This document shows, piece by piece, positions 8,263-17,961 of a stretch of 64,000 bases of DNA. Source of the DNA: Streptomyces sp. Ru72 (GTDB taxonomy: Bacteria > Actinomycetota > Actinomycetes > Streptomycetales > Streptomycetaceae); assembly GCF_002920635.1 (NCBI RefSeq), contig NZ_PQSR01000016.1, forward strand, positions 1 through 64,000. The letters are read 5' to 3'. How positions within the stretch are numbered: position 1 is the first letter of the stretch; the number at the start of each line of letters is the position of its first letter. Below the pieces are notes generated by a model that was given only the letters and a program-made list of their open reading frames with translations, was not told where the DNA came from and made no database searches. Position numbers and translations under genes: made by a program.

Positions 8263-11200
8263 GCTTCGACACGCTGATGGTCGCCAACCGGGGCGAGATC
8301 GCCGTCCGCATCCTGCGCACGGCCCACGAGCTCGGCCTGCGCACGGTCGCGGTCTACTCCGACGCGGACCGCTCGGCACCCCACGTCCGTCTCGCCGACC
8401 AGGCGGTACGGCTGGGCCCGGCACCCGCGAAGGAGTCCTACCTCGATCCGGACCTGGTGCTGAAGGCCGCCAAGGACACGGGCGCGGGGGCGATCCACCC
8501 CGGCTACGGCTTCCTGTCCGAGGACGCCGCGTTCGCGCGCCGCTGCGAGGACGCCGGGATCGTGTTCGTGGGCCCGACCCCCGAACAGCTGGAGCTGTTC
8601 GGCACCAAGCACACCGCGCGGGCCGCGGCCCGCGCGGCGGGAGTACCGCTGGCCCCGGGCACGGGCCTGCTCGCCTCCCTGGCGGAGGCGCTGGACCAGG
8701 CCGACATGATCGGCTATCCGGTGATGCTCAAGGCGACCGGCGGTGGCGGCGGCATCGGTATGTCGGCTTGTCGATCCGCCGCCGAACTGACCGAGGCCTG
8801 GGAGCGGGTGCAGCGGGTCGCCGCCGCCTCCTTCTCCACGGCCGGTGTCTTCCTCGAGCGGCTCGTCGAGCACGCCCGCCATGTCGAGGTGCAGATCTTC
8901 GGCGACGGCGCGGGGAAGGTCGTGACCTTCGGCGACCGCGACTGCTCCCTCCAGCGCCGCAACCAGAAGGTCGTGGAGGAGGCGCCGGCACCGGGACTCC
9001 CGCCCCGCATACGGCGGCAACTGGCCGACTCCGCCCGCGACCTGTGCGCCTCCGTCGGCTACCGGTCGGCCGGCACCGTTGAGTTCGTGTACGACGCGGT
9101 CCGCGAGGAGGCGTACTTCCTGGAGGTCAACACCCGCCTCCAGGTCGAGCACCCGGTCACCGAGGAGACATACGGCGTCGACCTCGTCGCCTGGATGCTG
9201 CGCCTGGCGCGCGGTGACCACGGCGTCGTACGGGACCCGGACCCGCCCCGCGGCCACGCCGTCGAGGCCCGCCTCTACGCCGAGGACCCCTCCCGCGACC
9301 ACCGGCCCGGCGCCGGACTGCTCACCCGGGTCGAGTTCCCGCAGGGCGTGCGCGTGGACGGCTGGATCGAGACGGGCACGGAGGTCACCACCTCCTACGA
9401 CCCCCTGCTCGCCAAGGTCATCGCCTACGGTCCGGACCGGGAGCACGCGCTGCGGCGACTGGACGAGGCCCTTGCCCGCACCCGGGTCGACGGCATCGAG
9501 ACCAACCTGGGCCAGATCCGTGCGGCCCTCGCGGCCGAATCCTTCCGGTCCGCCACGCACTCCACGGCGACCCTCGCCACCGTCACGGACCCCACCCCGC
9601 GTATCGAGGTCGTGGCGGCCGGAACCCTCACCACCGTGCAGGACTGGCCGGGCCGCACCGGCTACTGGCAGGTCGGCGTGCCCCCGTGCGGCCCGATGGA
9701 CGACCTGTCCTTCCGGCTCGGCAACCGGGCGCTCGGCAACGCGGAGGGCGCGCCCGGCCTGGAGTGCACGCTCCAGGGGCCGACCCTGCGCTTCACGCAC
9801 GCCACCACCGTCTGCGTCACGGGCGCCCCCGCACCGGTCACGGTGGAGGGTGCGCCGGTCGCGCAGTGGGAGCCGGTGACGGTGCCGGCGGGAGCGGTCC
9901 TGGAGGTCGGGGCACCGTCCGAACACGGGCTGCGTACGTATGTGCTGTTCGCGGGCGGCGGCCTGGACGTGCCCGGCTTCCTGGGAAGCGCGGCCACCTT
10001 CACGCTGGGCAGGTTCGGCGGCCACGGCGGCCGGGCGCTGCGCACGGGAGACGTCCTGCACGGCGGCACGGTGGCGACGGGCACCCCGGTGCGGGCCGCC
10101 GACCGCCCGGTCTTCACCTCCTCATGGCTGCTGGGAGCCCTGGAAGGTCCCCACGCGGCCCCGGAGTTCTTCACCGAGGACGACATCGACGACTTCTACG
10201 CCGCCGAGTGGAAGGTCCACTTCAACTCGGCCCGCACCGGAGTACGCCTGGTGGGGCCCAAGCCGCGTTGGGCGCGTCCGGACGGCGGTGAGGCGGGCCT
10301 GCACCCGTCCAATATCCACGACACGCCGTACTCGGTCGGCGCCGTCGACTACACGGGCGACATGCCGGTCCTGCTCGGCCCGGACGGCCCGTCGCTCGGC
10401 GGCTTCGTCTGCCCGGCGACGGTGCCCACCCGGGAACGCTGGAAGCTCGGCCAGTTGCGCCCGGGCGACACCGTCCGCTTCGCACCGCTGGCCGACGACG
10501 GCACCCCCCGGCCCGCCATCGTGGACGGCGGCGTTCTGGCCCGGGACGGCGATGTGACGTACCGGCGCAGCGGCGACGACAACCTGCTGGTCGAGTTCGG
10601 GCCCATGCGGCTGGACCTGGCGCTGCGGATGCGGGTGCACGCGCTGATGGAGGCGGTGTCGCAGGCGTGCATGGACGGGGTCACCGATCTCACCCCCGGC
10701 ATCCGGTCCCTCCAGATCCAGACCGACCCGCGCCGGCTCGCCCAACCCGAACTCCTCGCGTCCGTGAGAGAGATGGTCGCGGCCCTGCCTCCCACCGACG
10801 AACTGGTCGTCCCGTCCCGCACGGTCCACCTCCCCCTGTCCTGGGACGACCCGGCCACCCGTGAGGCCATCGCCCGCTACATGGCGGGCGTCCGCGACGA
10901 CGCGCCCTGGTGCCCCTGGAACATCGAGTTCATCCGCCGCGTCAACGGCCTGGAATCGGTGGAGGACGTCCACCGCACGGTCTTCGACGCCGAGTACCTG
11001 GTGCTGGGCCTGGGCGACGTCTACCTGGGCGCCCCGGTGGCCACACCGCTGGACCCGCGCCACCGCCTGGTCACCACGAAGTACAACCCGGCCCGCACCT
11101 GGACCGCCGAGAACTCGGTCGGCATCGGCGGCGCCTACCTGTGCGTGTACGGCATGGAGGGCCCCGGCGGCTACCAGTTCGTGGGCCGGACGACACAGGT

Positions 11201-11780
11201 CTGGTCGGGATGGCAGCAGCGGGGCGCCTTCGAGCCCGGCTCCCCGTGGCTGCTCCGCTTCTTCGACCGCATCAAGTGGTACCCGGTGAGCGCGGACGAA
11301 CTGCTCGAACTCCGCGCGGACATCGTCTCGGGCCGCTTCGTGCCGCGGATCGAGGAGGGCGTGTTCTCCCTGGCGGAGTACGAGTCGTTCCTCACCGAGA
11401 ACGCCGCGGCGATCGCCGGGTTCAGGTCACGTCAGCAGGCCGCCTTCGCCGCGGAACGCGCCGCCTGGGAGGCGTCGGGCGAGTTCGCCCGAGCGGAGAC
11501 GGCGGTCGTGCCTGCGGCGCGGTCCGAGGTGACGGTTCCGCCGGGTGGCCGGCTCGTGGAGGCCGACTTCGCCGCGTCCGTGTGGCAGGTGAACGTGGCG
11601 CCGGGCGACGAGGTGGCGGCAGGACAGCCCCTGCTGGCCCTGGAGGCGATGAAGATGGAGTCGAGGGTGCACGCGCCGACGCCGGGCGTGGTGACAGAGA
11701 TCCTCACGGAGCCGGGAGCCCAGGTGGAGGCGGGGACCGCCTTGCTGGTCCTCGGCCCCCCGCAGCCGGCGGCAACGTGA
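8259..11780 (+). CDS. Biotin-dependent urea/guanidine carboxylase
   Basis: Single-chain biotin carboxylase of 1173 residues. Domain order: biotin carboxylase (about 1-455, starting MVANRGEIAVRILR, with ATP-grasp GGGGGIGMS and EVNTRLQVEHPVTE), the carboxyltransferase half related to PxpC/AHS2 (about 460-760), the half related to PxpB/AHS1 (about 765-1010), a linker, and a biotinyl carrier domain with the lysine in LEAMKMES near residue 1132. It carboxylates urea to allophanate or guanidine to carboxyguanidine. The two DUF1989 genes upstream argue for guanidine. The ATG overlaps the previous stop (ATGA). Substrate choice depends on carboxyltransferase pocket residues that I cannot assign with certainty by eye. 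Confidence 0.93.
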   Translation: MSFDTLMVANRGEIAVRILRTAHELGLRTVAVYSDADRSAPHVRLADQAVRLGPAPAKESYLDPDLVLKAAKDTGAGAIHPGYGFLSEDAAFARRCEDAGIVFVGPTPEQLELFGTKHTARAAARAAGVPLAPGTGLLASLAEALDQADMIGYPVMLKATGGGGGIGMSACRSAAELTEAWERVQRVAAASFSTAGVFLERLVEHARHVEVQIFGDGAGKVVTFGDRDCSLQRRNQKVVEEAPAPGLPPRIRRQLADSARDLCASVGYRSAGTVEFVYDAVREEAYFLEVNTRLQVEHPVTEETYGVDLVAWMLRLARGDHGVVRDPDPPRGHAVEARLYAEDPSRDHRPGAGLLTRVEFPQGVRVDGWIETGTEVTTSYDPLLAKVIAYGPDREHALRRLDEALARTRVDGIETNLGQIRAALAAESFRSATHSTATLATVTDPTPRIEVVAAGTLTTVQDWPGRTGYWQVGVPPCGPMDDLSFRLGNRALGNAEGAPGLECTLQGPTLRFTHATTVCVTGAPAPVTVEGAPVAQWEPVTVPAGAVLEVGAPSEHGLRTYVLFAGGGLDVPGFLGSAATFTLGRFGGHGGRALRTGDVLHGGTVATGTPVRAADRPVFTSSWLLGALEGPHAAPEFFTEDDIDDFYAAEWKVHFNSARTGVRLVGPKPRWARPDGGEAGLHPSNIHDTPYSVGAVDYTGDMPVLLGPDGPSLGGFVCPATVPTRERWKLGQLRPGDTVRFAPLADDGTPRPAIVDGGVLARDGDVTYRRSGDDNLLVEFGPMRLDLALRMRVHALMEAVSQACMDGVTDLTPGIRSLQIQTDPRRLAQPELLASVREMVAALPPTDELVVPSRTVHLPLSWDDPATREAIARYMAGVRDDAPWCPWNIEFIRRVNGLESVEDVHRTVFDAEYLVLGLGDVYLGAPVATPLDPRHRLVTTKYNPARTWTAENSVGIGGAYLCVYGMEGPGGYQFVGRTTQVWSGWQQRGAFEPGSPWLLRFFDRIKWYPVSADELLELRADIVSGRFVPRIEEGVFSLAEYESFLTENAAAIAGFRSRQQAAFAAERAAWEASGEFARAETAVVPAARSEVTVPPGGRLVEADFAASVWQVNVAPGDEVAAGQPLLALEAMKMESRVHAPTPGVVTEILTEPGAQVEAGTALLVLGPPQPAAT

Positions 11781-11800
11781 CGGCGACCCGGGGGTGTGTG

Positions 11801-11860
11801 GCCGGTCGTTCCTCCCCAAGCTCTCCGCTTCGCTCCGTGCGGGGGACCCCAGGGCGGAAC
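11801..11860. repeat. Streptomyces-type intergenic imperfect hairpin repeat
   Basis: The core at about 11816-11850 (CCCCAAGCTCTCCGCTTCGC followed by a GGGGGACCCC block) is a version of a short hairpin repeat that I remember as very common between Streptomyces genes. It is flanked by a 9-bp inverted repeat, GGGTGTGTG at 11792-11800 and CACACACCC at 11868-11876. It lies between the carboxylase and allophanate hydrolase genes and may reduce or process the downstream message. Confidence 0.55.
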
Positions 11861-11919
11861 GGGTGGGCACACACCCGCCGGCGGCAACCCGACGTATACG
11901 CACCAGCCCAGGAGCACGG

Positions 11920-13587
11920 ATGTCCACCCTGACCCGAGTCCGCCAGGCATACGCCCGGATCGAAGCGGCAGACCGCCCCGAAATCTGGATCGACCTCCGC
12001 CCCCGGGAAGAGGTGGAAGCCGAAGCAAGCGCCGTCGACGCCCGAGTGGCCGCAGGCGAGCACCTCCCCCTGGCCGGCCGGCTCTTCGCCGCGAAGGGCA
12101 ACATCGACGTCGAGGGCCTGCCCACCACGGCCGGCTGCCCGGCCTACGCGTACGCACCCGAAGAGGACGCCCCGGTCGTCGCACGCCTGCGCGCAGCGGG
12201 CGCGCTGGTGCTCGGCACAACGAACCTGGACCAGTTCGCCACCGGCCTGGTCGGCACCCGCTCGCCCCACGGCGCCGTACGCAACGCCCACGACCCGTCC
12301 CGCGTCAGCGGCGGCTCCAGCTCCGGCTCGGCCGTGGCGGTGGCGCTCGGCATCGTCGACTTCGCCCTGGGTACCGACACCGCGGGCTCGGGCCGCGTCC
12401 CGGCCGCCTTCAACGGCATCGTCGGCCTGAAGCCCACCCGCGGCCTCGTTCCCACCACCGGTGTCGTACCGGCCTGCGCCTCGATCGACTGCGTCACGGT
12501 GTTCGCCCGTACGCTCCAGGAGGCCGAGCAGGCCCTGACCCACATGGCCTCACCGCCCGACCGCGCGCTCCCGCCGCTCCCCCAGCGGGCTCCCGGTCCG
12601 TGGCGCATCGCGGTACCACCGCTCGCCGACCTCGGCGAACTGGACGAGGGCTGGGCCGAGGCCCATGCCGCCGCGGCAGGCCGGCTCGCCGACGCGGGCG
12701 CCGAGGTGCGGAGCATCGACCTGGCTCCCTTCACGGAGGCCGCCGCGATGCTGTACGAGGGCGCGTTCGTGGCGGAGCGCTACACGGCGGTCGGGAGCTT
12801 TGTCGACAAGTTGATCGCCGAGGGTGGCGCGGGCCTCGACCCGACGGTCGCCGCCATCATCACCCGCGCCCGCGACATCCCGGCCCACCGGCTCTTCGCC
12901 GACCAGGCCCGCCTGGCCGCCCTGCGGGCCCGCGCCCTGGCGGAACTGGCCGACGCGGACGCCCTGTTGCTGCCCACCGCGCCGGGACACCCCACCCTCG
13001 CCCAGGTCGCCGCGGACCCACTGGGCGCCAACGCCCGTCTGGGCCGCTTCACCAACTCGACAAACCTGTTCGACCTGGCGGCGGTGGCCGTCCCGGCGGG
13101 CGAGGTGAACGGACTGCCGTTCGGCGTGATGCTGATCGGTCCGGCGTTCACGGACGAACGCCTGGCCCGGATCGCCCGCGTACTGGAACCGGAGACGCGT
13201 GTGGCCGTGGTGGGCGCACACCTGTCGGGCCAGCCCCTGAACCCCCAGCTCCTGGCGCTCGGCGCCCGGCTGGAGCGTACGACGGCCACGGCCCCCGTCT
13301 ACCGCCTGCACGCCCTGCGCACGGACCCGCCGAAGCCGGGTCTGGTGCACGTCGGCGAGGGCGGAGCGGCGATCGAGACGGAGGTCTGGCGCCTGCCCGC
13401 GGAGGGCCTGGGCCGCCTGCTCACCGCTCTGCCCCGCCCGATGGCGCTGGGCAGCGTGGAACTGGCGGACGGCGGCCGAGTCCCGGGCTTCTTGTGCGAA
13501 CCCGGCGCCTTGACCGGCACCGAGGACATCACGGAGTACGGCGGCTGGCGGACGTATGCAACCCGGAGACAGGGGCAACGGGCCTGA
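11920..13587 (+). CDS. atzF: Allophanate hydrolase
   Basis: Amidase-signature enzyme of 555 residues that hydrolyses allophanate to ammonia and carbon dioxide, the last step of the pathway. The Ser-cisSer-Lys set is visible: Lys59 in FAAKGNIDVEG, the GGSSSGS loop at 131-137, and the probable nucleophile Ser157 in GTDTAGSGRVPA. The C-terminal part (about 440-555) matches the extra domain of full-length allophanate hydrolases, so this is not a plain amidase. ATG with AGGAGC a few bases upstream; it follows the carboxylase after 139 bp with a hairpin repeat, so it is probably the last gene of the same operon. The symbol is a family label. Confidence 0.9.
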   Translation: MSTLTRVRQAYARIEAADRPEIWIDLRPREEVEAEASAVDARVAAGEHLPLAGRLFAAKGNIDVEGLPTTAGCPAYAYAPEEDAPVVARLRAAGALVLGTTNLDQFATGLVGTRSPHGAVRNAHDPSRVSGGSSSGSAVAVALGIVDFALGTDTAGSGRVPAAFNGIVGLKPTRGLVPTTGVVPACASIDCVTVFARTLQEAEQALTHMASPPDRALPPLPQRAPGPWRIAVPPLADLGELDEGWAEAHAAAAGRLADAGAEVRSIDLAPFTEAAAMLYEGAFVAERYTAVGSFVDKLIAEGGAGLDPTVAAIITRARDIPAHRLFADQARLAALRARALAELADADALLLPTAPGHPTLAQVAADPLGANARLGRFTNSTNLFDLAAVAVPAGEVNGLPFGVMLIGPAFTDERLARIARVLEPETRVAVVGAHLSGQPLNPQLLALGARLERTTATAPVYRLHALRTDPPKPGLVHVGEGGAAIETEVWRLPAEGLGRLLTALPRPMALGSVELADGGRVPGFLCEPGALTGTEDITEYGGWRTYATRRQGQRA

Positions 13588-13588
13588 A

Positions 13589-13656
13589 GGGGCGCGGGCT
13601 GTGACATCGTGCGGCTTTGCCGCGCGGGCGCGAACAGCCGCAGCGGCCCGCGCCCC
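13589..13656. terminator. Long-stem inverted repeat between convergent genes
   Basis: GGGGCGCGGGC at 13589-13599 is matched by GCCCGCGCCCC at 13646-13656, and the loop holds a smaller GCGGC-TTT-GCCGC hairpin (13611-13623). It fills the gap between allophanate hydrolase and the convergent helicase gene and could end both messages. The sequence resembles a repeat seen widely between Streptomyces genes. Confidence 0.6.
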
Positions 13657-13668
13657 GCCCGACGACTC

Positions 13669-16476
13669 TCACCCCACCGACGAGTAGGCCACGACCCCCC
13701 GCAGCAACTGATCAACCGCCTTGCGCGCAGTCTTGGCCACGGTCGAGCCCTCCACAGGAGAAGCCGCCGCGATCTGCCCCAGGACGTCGATCACCTGCTT
13801 GCACCACCGCACGAAGTCACCGGCCGGCATCTCCGCCTCGTTCAGGACCTCGTCCAGCCCCTTCCCACTGGCCCACATGTACGCGGCCCAGGCGAACCCG
13901 AGGTCGGGTTCGCGCTGGCCGACGCCCTCGGTCTGGGTGATGCGGAACTCCTCCTCCAGGGCGTCCAGGCGCCCCCAGATCCGCACCATCTCGCCGAGCG
14001 CGGCCTTGGCCTTGCCCGAGGGCAGCTTCGGCGCCATCGCGTCGTCGCCGACGCGGGCCTCGTACACCAATGCCGAGACGCAGGCGGCGAGTTCGGCGGG
14101 GGCGAGACCCTCCCAGACACGCTCGCGCAGGCACTCGCTGGCGAGCAGGTCGAGTTCGCCGTAGAGCCGGGCGAGCCGCTTGCCGTGCTCGGTCACCTCG
14201 TTGCCGCGCAGATAGTCCAGCTCGGTGAGCAGCGCCACGATCCGGTCAAACGTACGCGCGATCGTGTTGGTGCGGCCCTCGATGCGGTGCTCCAGCTGCT
14301 TGGTGTCGCGCAGCAGCCGCTGGTAGCGCTCGGCCCAACGGGCGTGGTCCTCACGGTCGTTGCACCCGTGGCAGGGGTGGGCGCGGAGCGCGGCGCGCAG
14401 CCGGGCGATCTCGCGGTCGTCGGCCGCCTGGGAGCGCCGCTTGCGGTGCCGCTCCGGCGGGATGTGCCCTGCCTTGGTGCGCAGCGCGGAGGCGAGGTCC
14501 CGGCGGGACTGCGGGGAGCGGGGGTTGAAGGACTTCGGGATGCGCATCCGCTCCAGCGGTTCGACGGGCACCGGGAAGTCCATCGTGGCCAGCCGCTTGA
14601 CCTGCCGTTCGGCGGTGAGGACGAGCGGGCGGGGGCCGTCCTGGTACTCCAGCCCGCGGTGGCCGTTGGAGCGGCCGGCGGGCAGGCCCGGGTCGAGGAC
14701 CAGGGCCAGGCCCGCGTACTTGCCGGTGGGGACGTGGATGACGTCGCCGGGCTTGAGCTTCTCCAGGGCGACGGCGGCCTCCGCGCGGCGCTGGGCGGCG
14801 CCCTGCCGGGCCAGTTCGGTCTCGCGGTCCTTGAGCTGGCGCCGCAGCCGGGCGTACTCCTCGAAGTCGCCGAGGTGGCAGGTCATGGCCTCCTTGTAGC
14901 CCTCGAGGCCCTCTTCGTTGCGCTGCACCTGGCGGGAGATGCCGACGACCGACTTGTCCGCCTGGAACTGCGCGAAGGACGTCTCGAGGAGTTCGCGGGA
15001 GCGGTGCCGGCCGAACTGTTCGACCAGGTTGACGGCCATGTTGTACGACGGCTTGAAGCTGGAGCGCAGCGGGTAGGTGCGCGTGCCGGCGAGGCCCGCG
15101 AGGTGCTCGGGGCTCATGCCGCGCTGCCACAGCACCACCGCGTGGCCCTCGACGTCGATGCCGCGGCGGCCGGCACGGCCGGTGAGCTGGGTGTACTCAC
15201 CGGGGGTGATGTCGGCGTGCTGTTCGCCGTTCCACTTGACGAGCTTTTCCAGCACCACGGAGCGGGCGGGCATGTTGATGCCGAGCGCGAGGGTCTCGGT
15301 CGCGAACACGGCCTTCACCAGGCCGCGGACGAACAGTTCCTCGACGACCTCCTTGAACGTCGGCAGCATGCCCGCGTGGTGGGCCGCTATGCCTCGCTCG
15401 AGGCCTTCCAGCCACTCGTAGTAGCCGAGGACGTGCAGGTCCTCGGGAGGGATGGAGGCCGTGCGCTCCTCGACGAGGGCGCGCACCCGTTCCCGCGATT
15501 CCTCGTCGTTGAGCCGGAGGCCGGCGTAGAGGCACTGCTGGACGGCCGCCTCGCAGGCTGCGCGGCTGAAGATGAACGTGATCGCGGGCAGCAGGCCCTC
15601 GGCGTCGAGCCGCTCGATGACCTCGGGCCGGCTCGGTGTCCACACCCGGGCGCGCTGTCTGCGCTCCCGTTCGCGGTCGGCCTCGCGCATGGCGCGGCCC
15701 CGCCTGCGGTCCTGGAACATGGGGCGGCTGGCCTCCATGCGGGCCAGGCGTGTGAGGTCGGGGTTGACGGCCTTCCTGTGCCCCTCGCCCTCCTCGAACA
15801 GGTCGTACATCCGGCGGCCGGCCAGCACGTGCTGGAACAGCGGAACGGGCCGGTGCTCGGAGACGATCACCTCGGTGTCGCCGCGGACGGTGTCCAGCCA
15901 GTCGCCGAACTCCTCCGCGTTGGACACGGTCGCCGACAGCGACACCAGCGTCACCGACTCGGGGAGGTGGATGATCACTTCCTCCCAGACGGCGCCGCGG
16001 AAGCGGTCGGAGAGGTAGTGCACCTCGTCCATGACGACATAGCCGAGGCCGAGGAGGGTCTGCGAGCCCGCGTACAGCATGTTCCGCAGGACCTCGGTGG
16101 TCATCACGACGATCGGCGCATCGGAGTTGACGCTGTTGTCGCCGGTGAGGAGGCCGACCTTCTGTGTGCCGTAGCGGCGGCACAGATCGTTGTACTTCTG
16201 GTTCGACAGCGCCTTGATGGGTGTCGTGTAGAAGCACTTCTTGCCCTGTTTGAGGGCGAGGTGGACGGCGAACTCGCCGACGATCGTCTTGCCGGAGCCG
16301 GTGGGCGCGGCCACCAGCACGCCCTTGCCGGCCTCGAGCGCCTCACAGGCCTCGATCTGGAAGGGGTCGAGGCCGAAGTCGTACATCTCGCGGAAGGAGG
16401 CGAGCGCGGTGGCCTGCTCGGCAGCGCGCCTGCGTGCTGCCGCGTACCGCTCGGCCGGGGAGAGGTCCTCTGTCAT
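13669..16476 (-). CDS. DEAD/DEAH-box RNA helicase, Mtr4/Ski2-like
   Basis: ATP-dependent RNA helicase of 935 residues. Motifs in order: Walker A APTGSGKT near residue 55, motif II DEVH (MDEVHYL) near 155, and motif VI QLTGRAGRRGID near 430. The long C-terminal region (about 480-935) has the helical DSHCT-type domain of the Mtr4/Dob1/Ski2 group. In eukaryotes such helicases feed RNA to the exosome; in actinobacteria the role is not settled but RNA decay or processing is likely. The ATG at 16476 was chosen because MTEDLSPAERYAAARRRAAE begins the conserved N-terminus; 39 extra in-frame codons upstream run into a terminator hairpin. It lies downstream of the tatAC terminator and so probably has its own promoter. 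Confidence 0.9.
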   Translation of the reverse strand: MTEDLSPAERYAAARRRAAEQATALASFREMYDFGLDPFQIEACEALEAGKGVLVAAPTGSGKTIVGEFAVHLALKQGKKCFYTTPIKALSNQKYNDLCRRYGTQKVGLLTGDNSVNSDAPIVVMTTEVLRNMLYAGSQTLLGLGYVVMDEVHYLSDRFRGAVWEEVIIHLPESVTLVSLSATVSNAEEFGDWLDTVRGDTEVIVSEHRPVPLFQHVLAGRRMYDLFEEGEGHRKAVNPDLTRLARMEASRPMFQDRRRGRAMREADRERERRQRARVWTPSRPEVIERLDAEGLLPAITFIFSRAACEAAVQQCLYAGLRLNDEESRERVRALVEERTASIPPEDLHVLGYYEWLEGLERGIAAHHAGMLPTFKEVVEELFVRGLVKAVFATETLALGINMPARSVVLEKLVKWNGEQHADITPGEYTQLTGRAGRRGIDVEGHAVVLWQRGMSPEHLAGLAGTRTYPLRSSFKPSYNMAVNLVEQFGRHRSRELLETSFAQFQADKSVVGISRQVQRNEEGLEGYKEAMTCHLGDFEEYARLRRQLKDRETELARQGAAQRRAEAAVALEKLKPGDVIHVPTGKYAGLALVLDPGLPAGRSNGHRGLEYQDGPRPLVLTAERQVKRLATMDFPVPVEPLERMRIPKSFNPRSPQSRRDLASALRTKAGHIPPERHRKRRSQAADDREIARLRAALRAHPCHGCNDREDHARWAERYQRLLRDTKQLEHRIEGRTNTIARTFDRIVALLTELDYLRGNEVTEHGKRLARLYGELDLLASECLRERVWEGLAPAELAACVSALVYEARVGDDAMAPKLPSGKAKAALGEMVRIWGRLDALEEEFRITQTEGVGQREPDLGFAWAAYMWASGKGLDEVLNEAEMPAGDFVRWCKQVIDVLGQIAAASPVEGSTVAKTARKAVDQLLRGVVAYSSVG

Positions 16477-16550
16477 CGTGCTTTCGAGCGTACCGGGAGC
16501 CACTGACAACAGGACGATCATTATGCGGATCACGGACACGGGCCGGGGCG

Positions 16551-16602
16551 CGAACGGCCGTGGGGCCCCACCGGTCTCCCGGCGGGGCCCCACGGCCGTT
16601 CG
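16551..16602. terminator. Perfect 19-bp hairpin terminator after tatC
   Basis: Arms at 16551-16569 and 16584-16602 are perfectly complementary over 19 bp, with a 14-base loop. On the minus strand it begins 29 bp past the tatC stop and ends 74 bp before the helicase start. No U-tract follows, as is normal in Streptomyces. Confidence 0.85.
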
Positions 16603-16631
16603 TCAGCGCCTCACATGCCGCGTCCGTGCAC

Positions 16632-17579
16632 TCACGTCACGTCGTCGTAGCCGTTGACCCGGTCGGTGCTCGACGACTCCGGCAGCGCGCGGGCGGTGGT
16701 GACGCTCTCGACCTCGCCGATGTCCTCGGGCGTGAGGTCCAGGTCGGAGGCCTCGTCGTCGGCCGGTCCCTCGGCCTCGCGCCGACGTCTGCGCCGGTCG
16801 TTGAGCAGCGAGAAGGCGACCGCGCCGAAGTACAGGATCCAGATCGGGCCGGCCAGCGCCAGCATGGAGATCGGATCGGTGCTGGGGGTGGCCACGGCCG
16901 CGAAGACCGTGATGCCCAGGATCATGGCGCGCCACCAGCCGAGCATGCGCTTGCCGCTGATCACCCCGGTGAGGTTCAGCATGATCAGCAACAGGGGCAG
17001 TTCGAAGGAGAGCCCGAAGACGACCACCATGCGCGTGACGAACTGGAGGAGGTCGTCGAGCGGCAGCAGGTTGTCCACACCGCTCGGAGTGAACTGGTTG
17101 AGCACCTTCGCGGTGGTGGGCAGCACCTTCCAGGAGAAGAAGGCACCGCCCAGGAAGAGCGGCACACCGGTGCCGACGAACCCGTAGGCGTACTTCTTCT
17201 CGTGCCGGTGCAGACCCGGCGCGACGAACGCCCACAGCTGGTAGAGCCACACCGGTGAGGCGAACACGATGCCGGCCATCAGCGAGACCTGCAGGGCCAG
17301 GGTGAACGGGGCGAGCAGGCCGTTGATCGTGATCCGAGCGCACTGGTCGCTGCCGGGCGACTTCGCCAGTTGCTCGAAGGTCTTCCCACAGCCGACCGAG
17401 TCGAGGATCGGCTTGGTGAGGAAGTTGATGATGTCGTTGTAGAAGAAGGCGGCGACGATCGTGACCACCATGATGGCCAGGACCGCCTTGGCGAGCCGGT
17501 TGCGGAGCTCACGCAGATGCTCCGCGAGGGGCATCCGCCCCTCGGGGTCCTTCTCCTGTTTGCGGGCAGACTTGAGCAA
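16632..17579 (-). CDS. tatC: Twin-arginine translocase subunit TatC
   Basis: Receptor and core subunit of the Tat pathway, which exports folded proteins carrying a twin-arginine signal; 315 residues, multi-spanning membrane protein. The family signature MPLAEHLRELRNRL is at residues 16-29 and SPVWLYQLWAFVAPGLHRHE at about 120-140. Compared with E. coli TatC it has a longer first periplasmic loop (residues about 60-85) and a hydrophilic C-terminal tail of about 65 residues. TTG start at 17579 with GAGG 7 bases upstream; the next in-frame ATG is inside the signature. It follows tatA by 47 bp and is probably in the same operon. Confidence 0.95.
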   Translation of the reverse strand: MLKSARKQEKDPEGRMPLAEHLRELRNRLAKAVLAIMVVTIVAAFFYNDIINFLTKPILDSVGCGKTFEQLAKSPGSDQCARITINGLLAPFTLALQVSLMAGIVFASPVWLYQLWAFVAPGLHRHEKKYAYGFVGTGVPLFLGGAFFSWKVLPTTAKVLNQFTPSGVDNLLPLDDLLQFVTRMVVVFGLSFELPLLLIMLNLTGVISGKRMLGWWRAMILGITVFAAVATPSTDPISMLALAGPIWILYFGAVAFSLLNDRRRRRREAEGPADDEASDLDLTPEDIGEVESVTTARALPESSSTDRVNGYDDVT

Positions 17580-17626
17580 CCCACATCCTCATCTCGTGCA
17601 GTGGACCGGGAACTCCGGTCCTCCCG

Positions 17627-17908
17627 TCAGCGCTGGGTCGTGTCCGTCGGCTCGTTGACCGGGCGGGCGCTGGTCACGTCACCGGGAGCGGCCTGGATGG
17701 TGCGCTGGGCCGGGGGCTGCTCGTCGTTCGGCGGGCCGGCCGGCGCGGAGGGCTTGCCCTCCTCCTTCATCGCCTTCGCCTCGCTCTTCAGGATGCGCGC
17801 GGACTTGCCGAGGGAGCGCGCCATGTCCGGAAGCTTCTTCGCGCCGAACAGCAGGATGATGACGACGAGGATGAGAATGATCTCGGGGGCTCCGAGCCTT
17901 CCGAACAT
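17627..17908 (-). CDS. tatA: Twin-arginine translocase subunit TatA
   Basis: Pore-forming subunit of the Tat translocase, 93 residues. One N-terminal membrane helix (about residues 8-22, [20 protein letters not shown]) ends in the FGxKKLPD hinge, followed by an amphipathic helix and a Pro/Gln-rich tail. It starts with the usual MFGRLGAPE. tatB is not seen in the window; in Streptomyces it usually lies elsewhere. A palindrome and a possible promoter lie in the 370 bp upstream. Confidence 0.95.
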   Translation of the reverse strand: MFGRLGAPEIILILVVIILLFGAKKLPDMARSLGKSARILKSEAKAMKEEGKPSAPAGPPNDEQPPAQRTIQAAPGDVTSARPVNEPTDTTQR

Positions 17909-17961
17909 AAGTCTTTACCTTCTCACCGAGGCGGCATTGGGTGGGGGTGCTGTTCGATCAG

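Noticed and set aside
7788..10061. 757-codon minus-strand frame opposite the carboxylase
   Set aside because: Shadow of the biotin carboxylase gene; no recognisable family.
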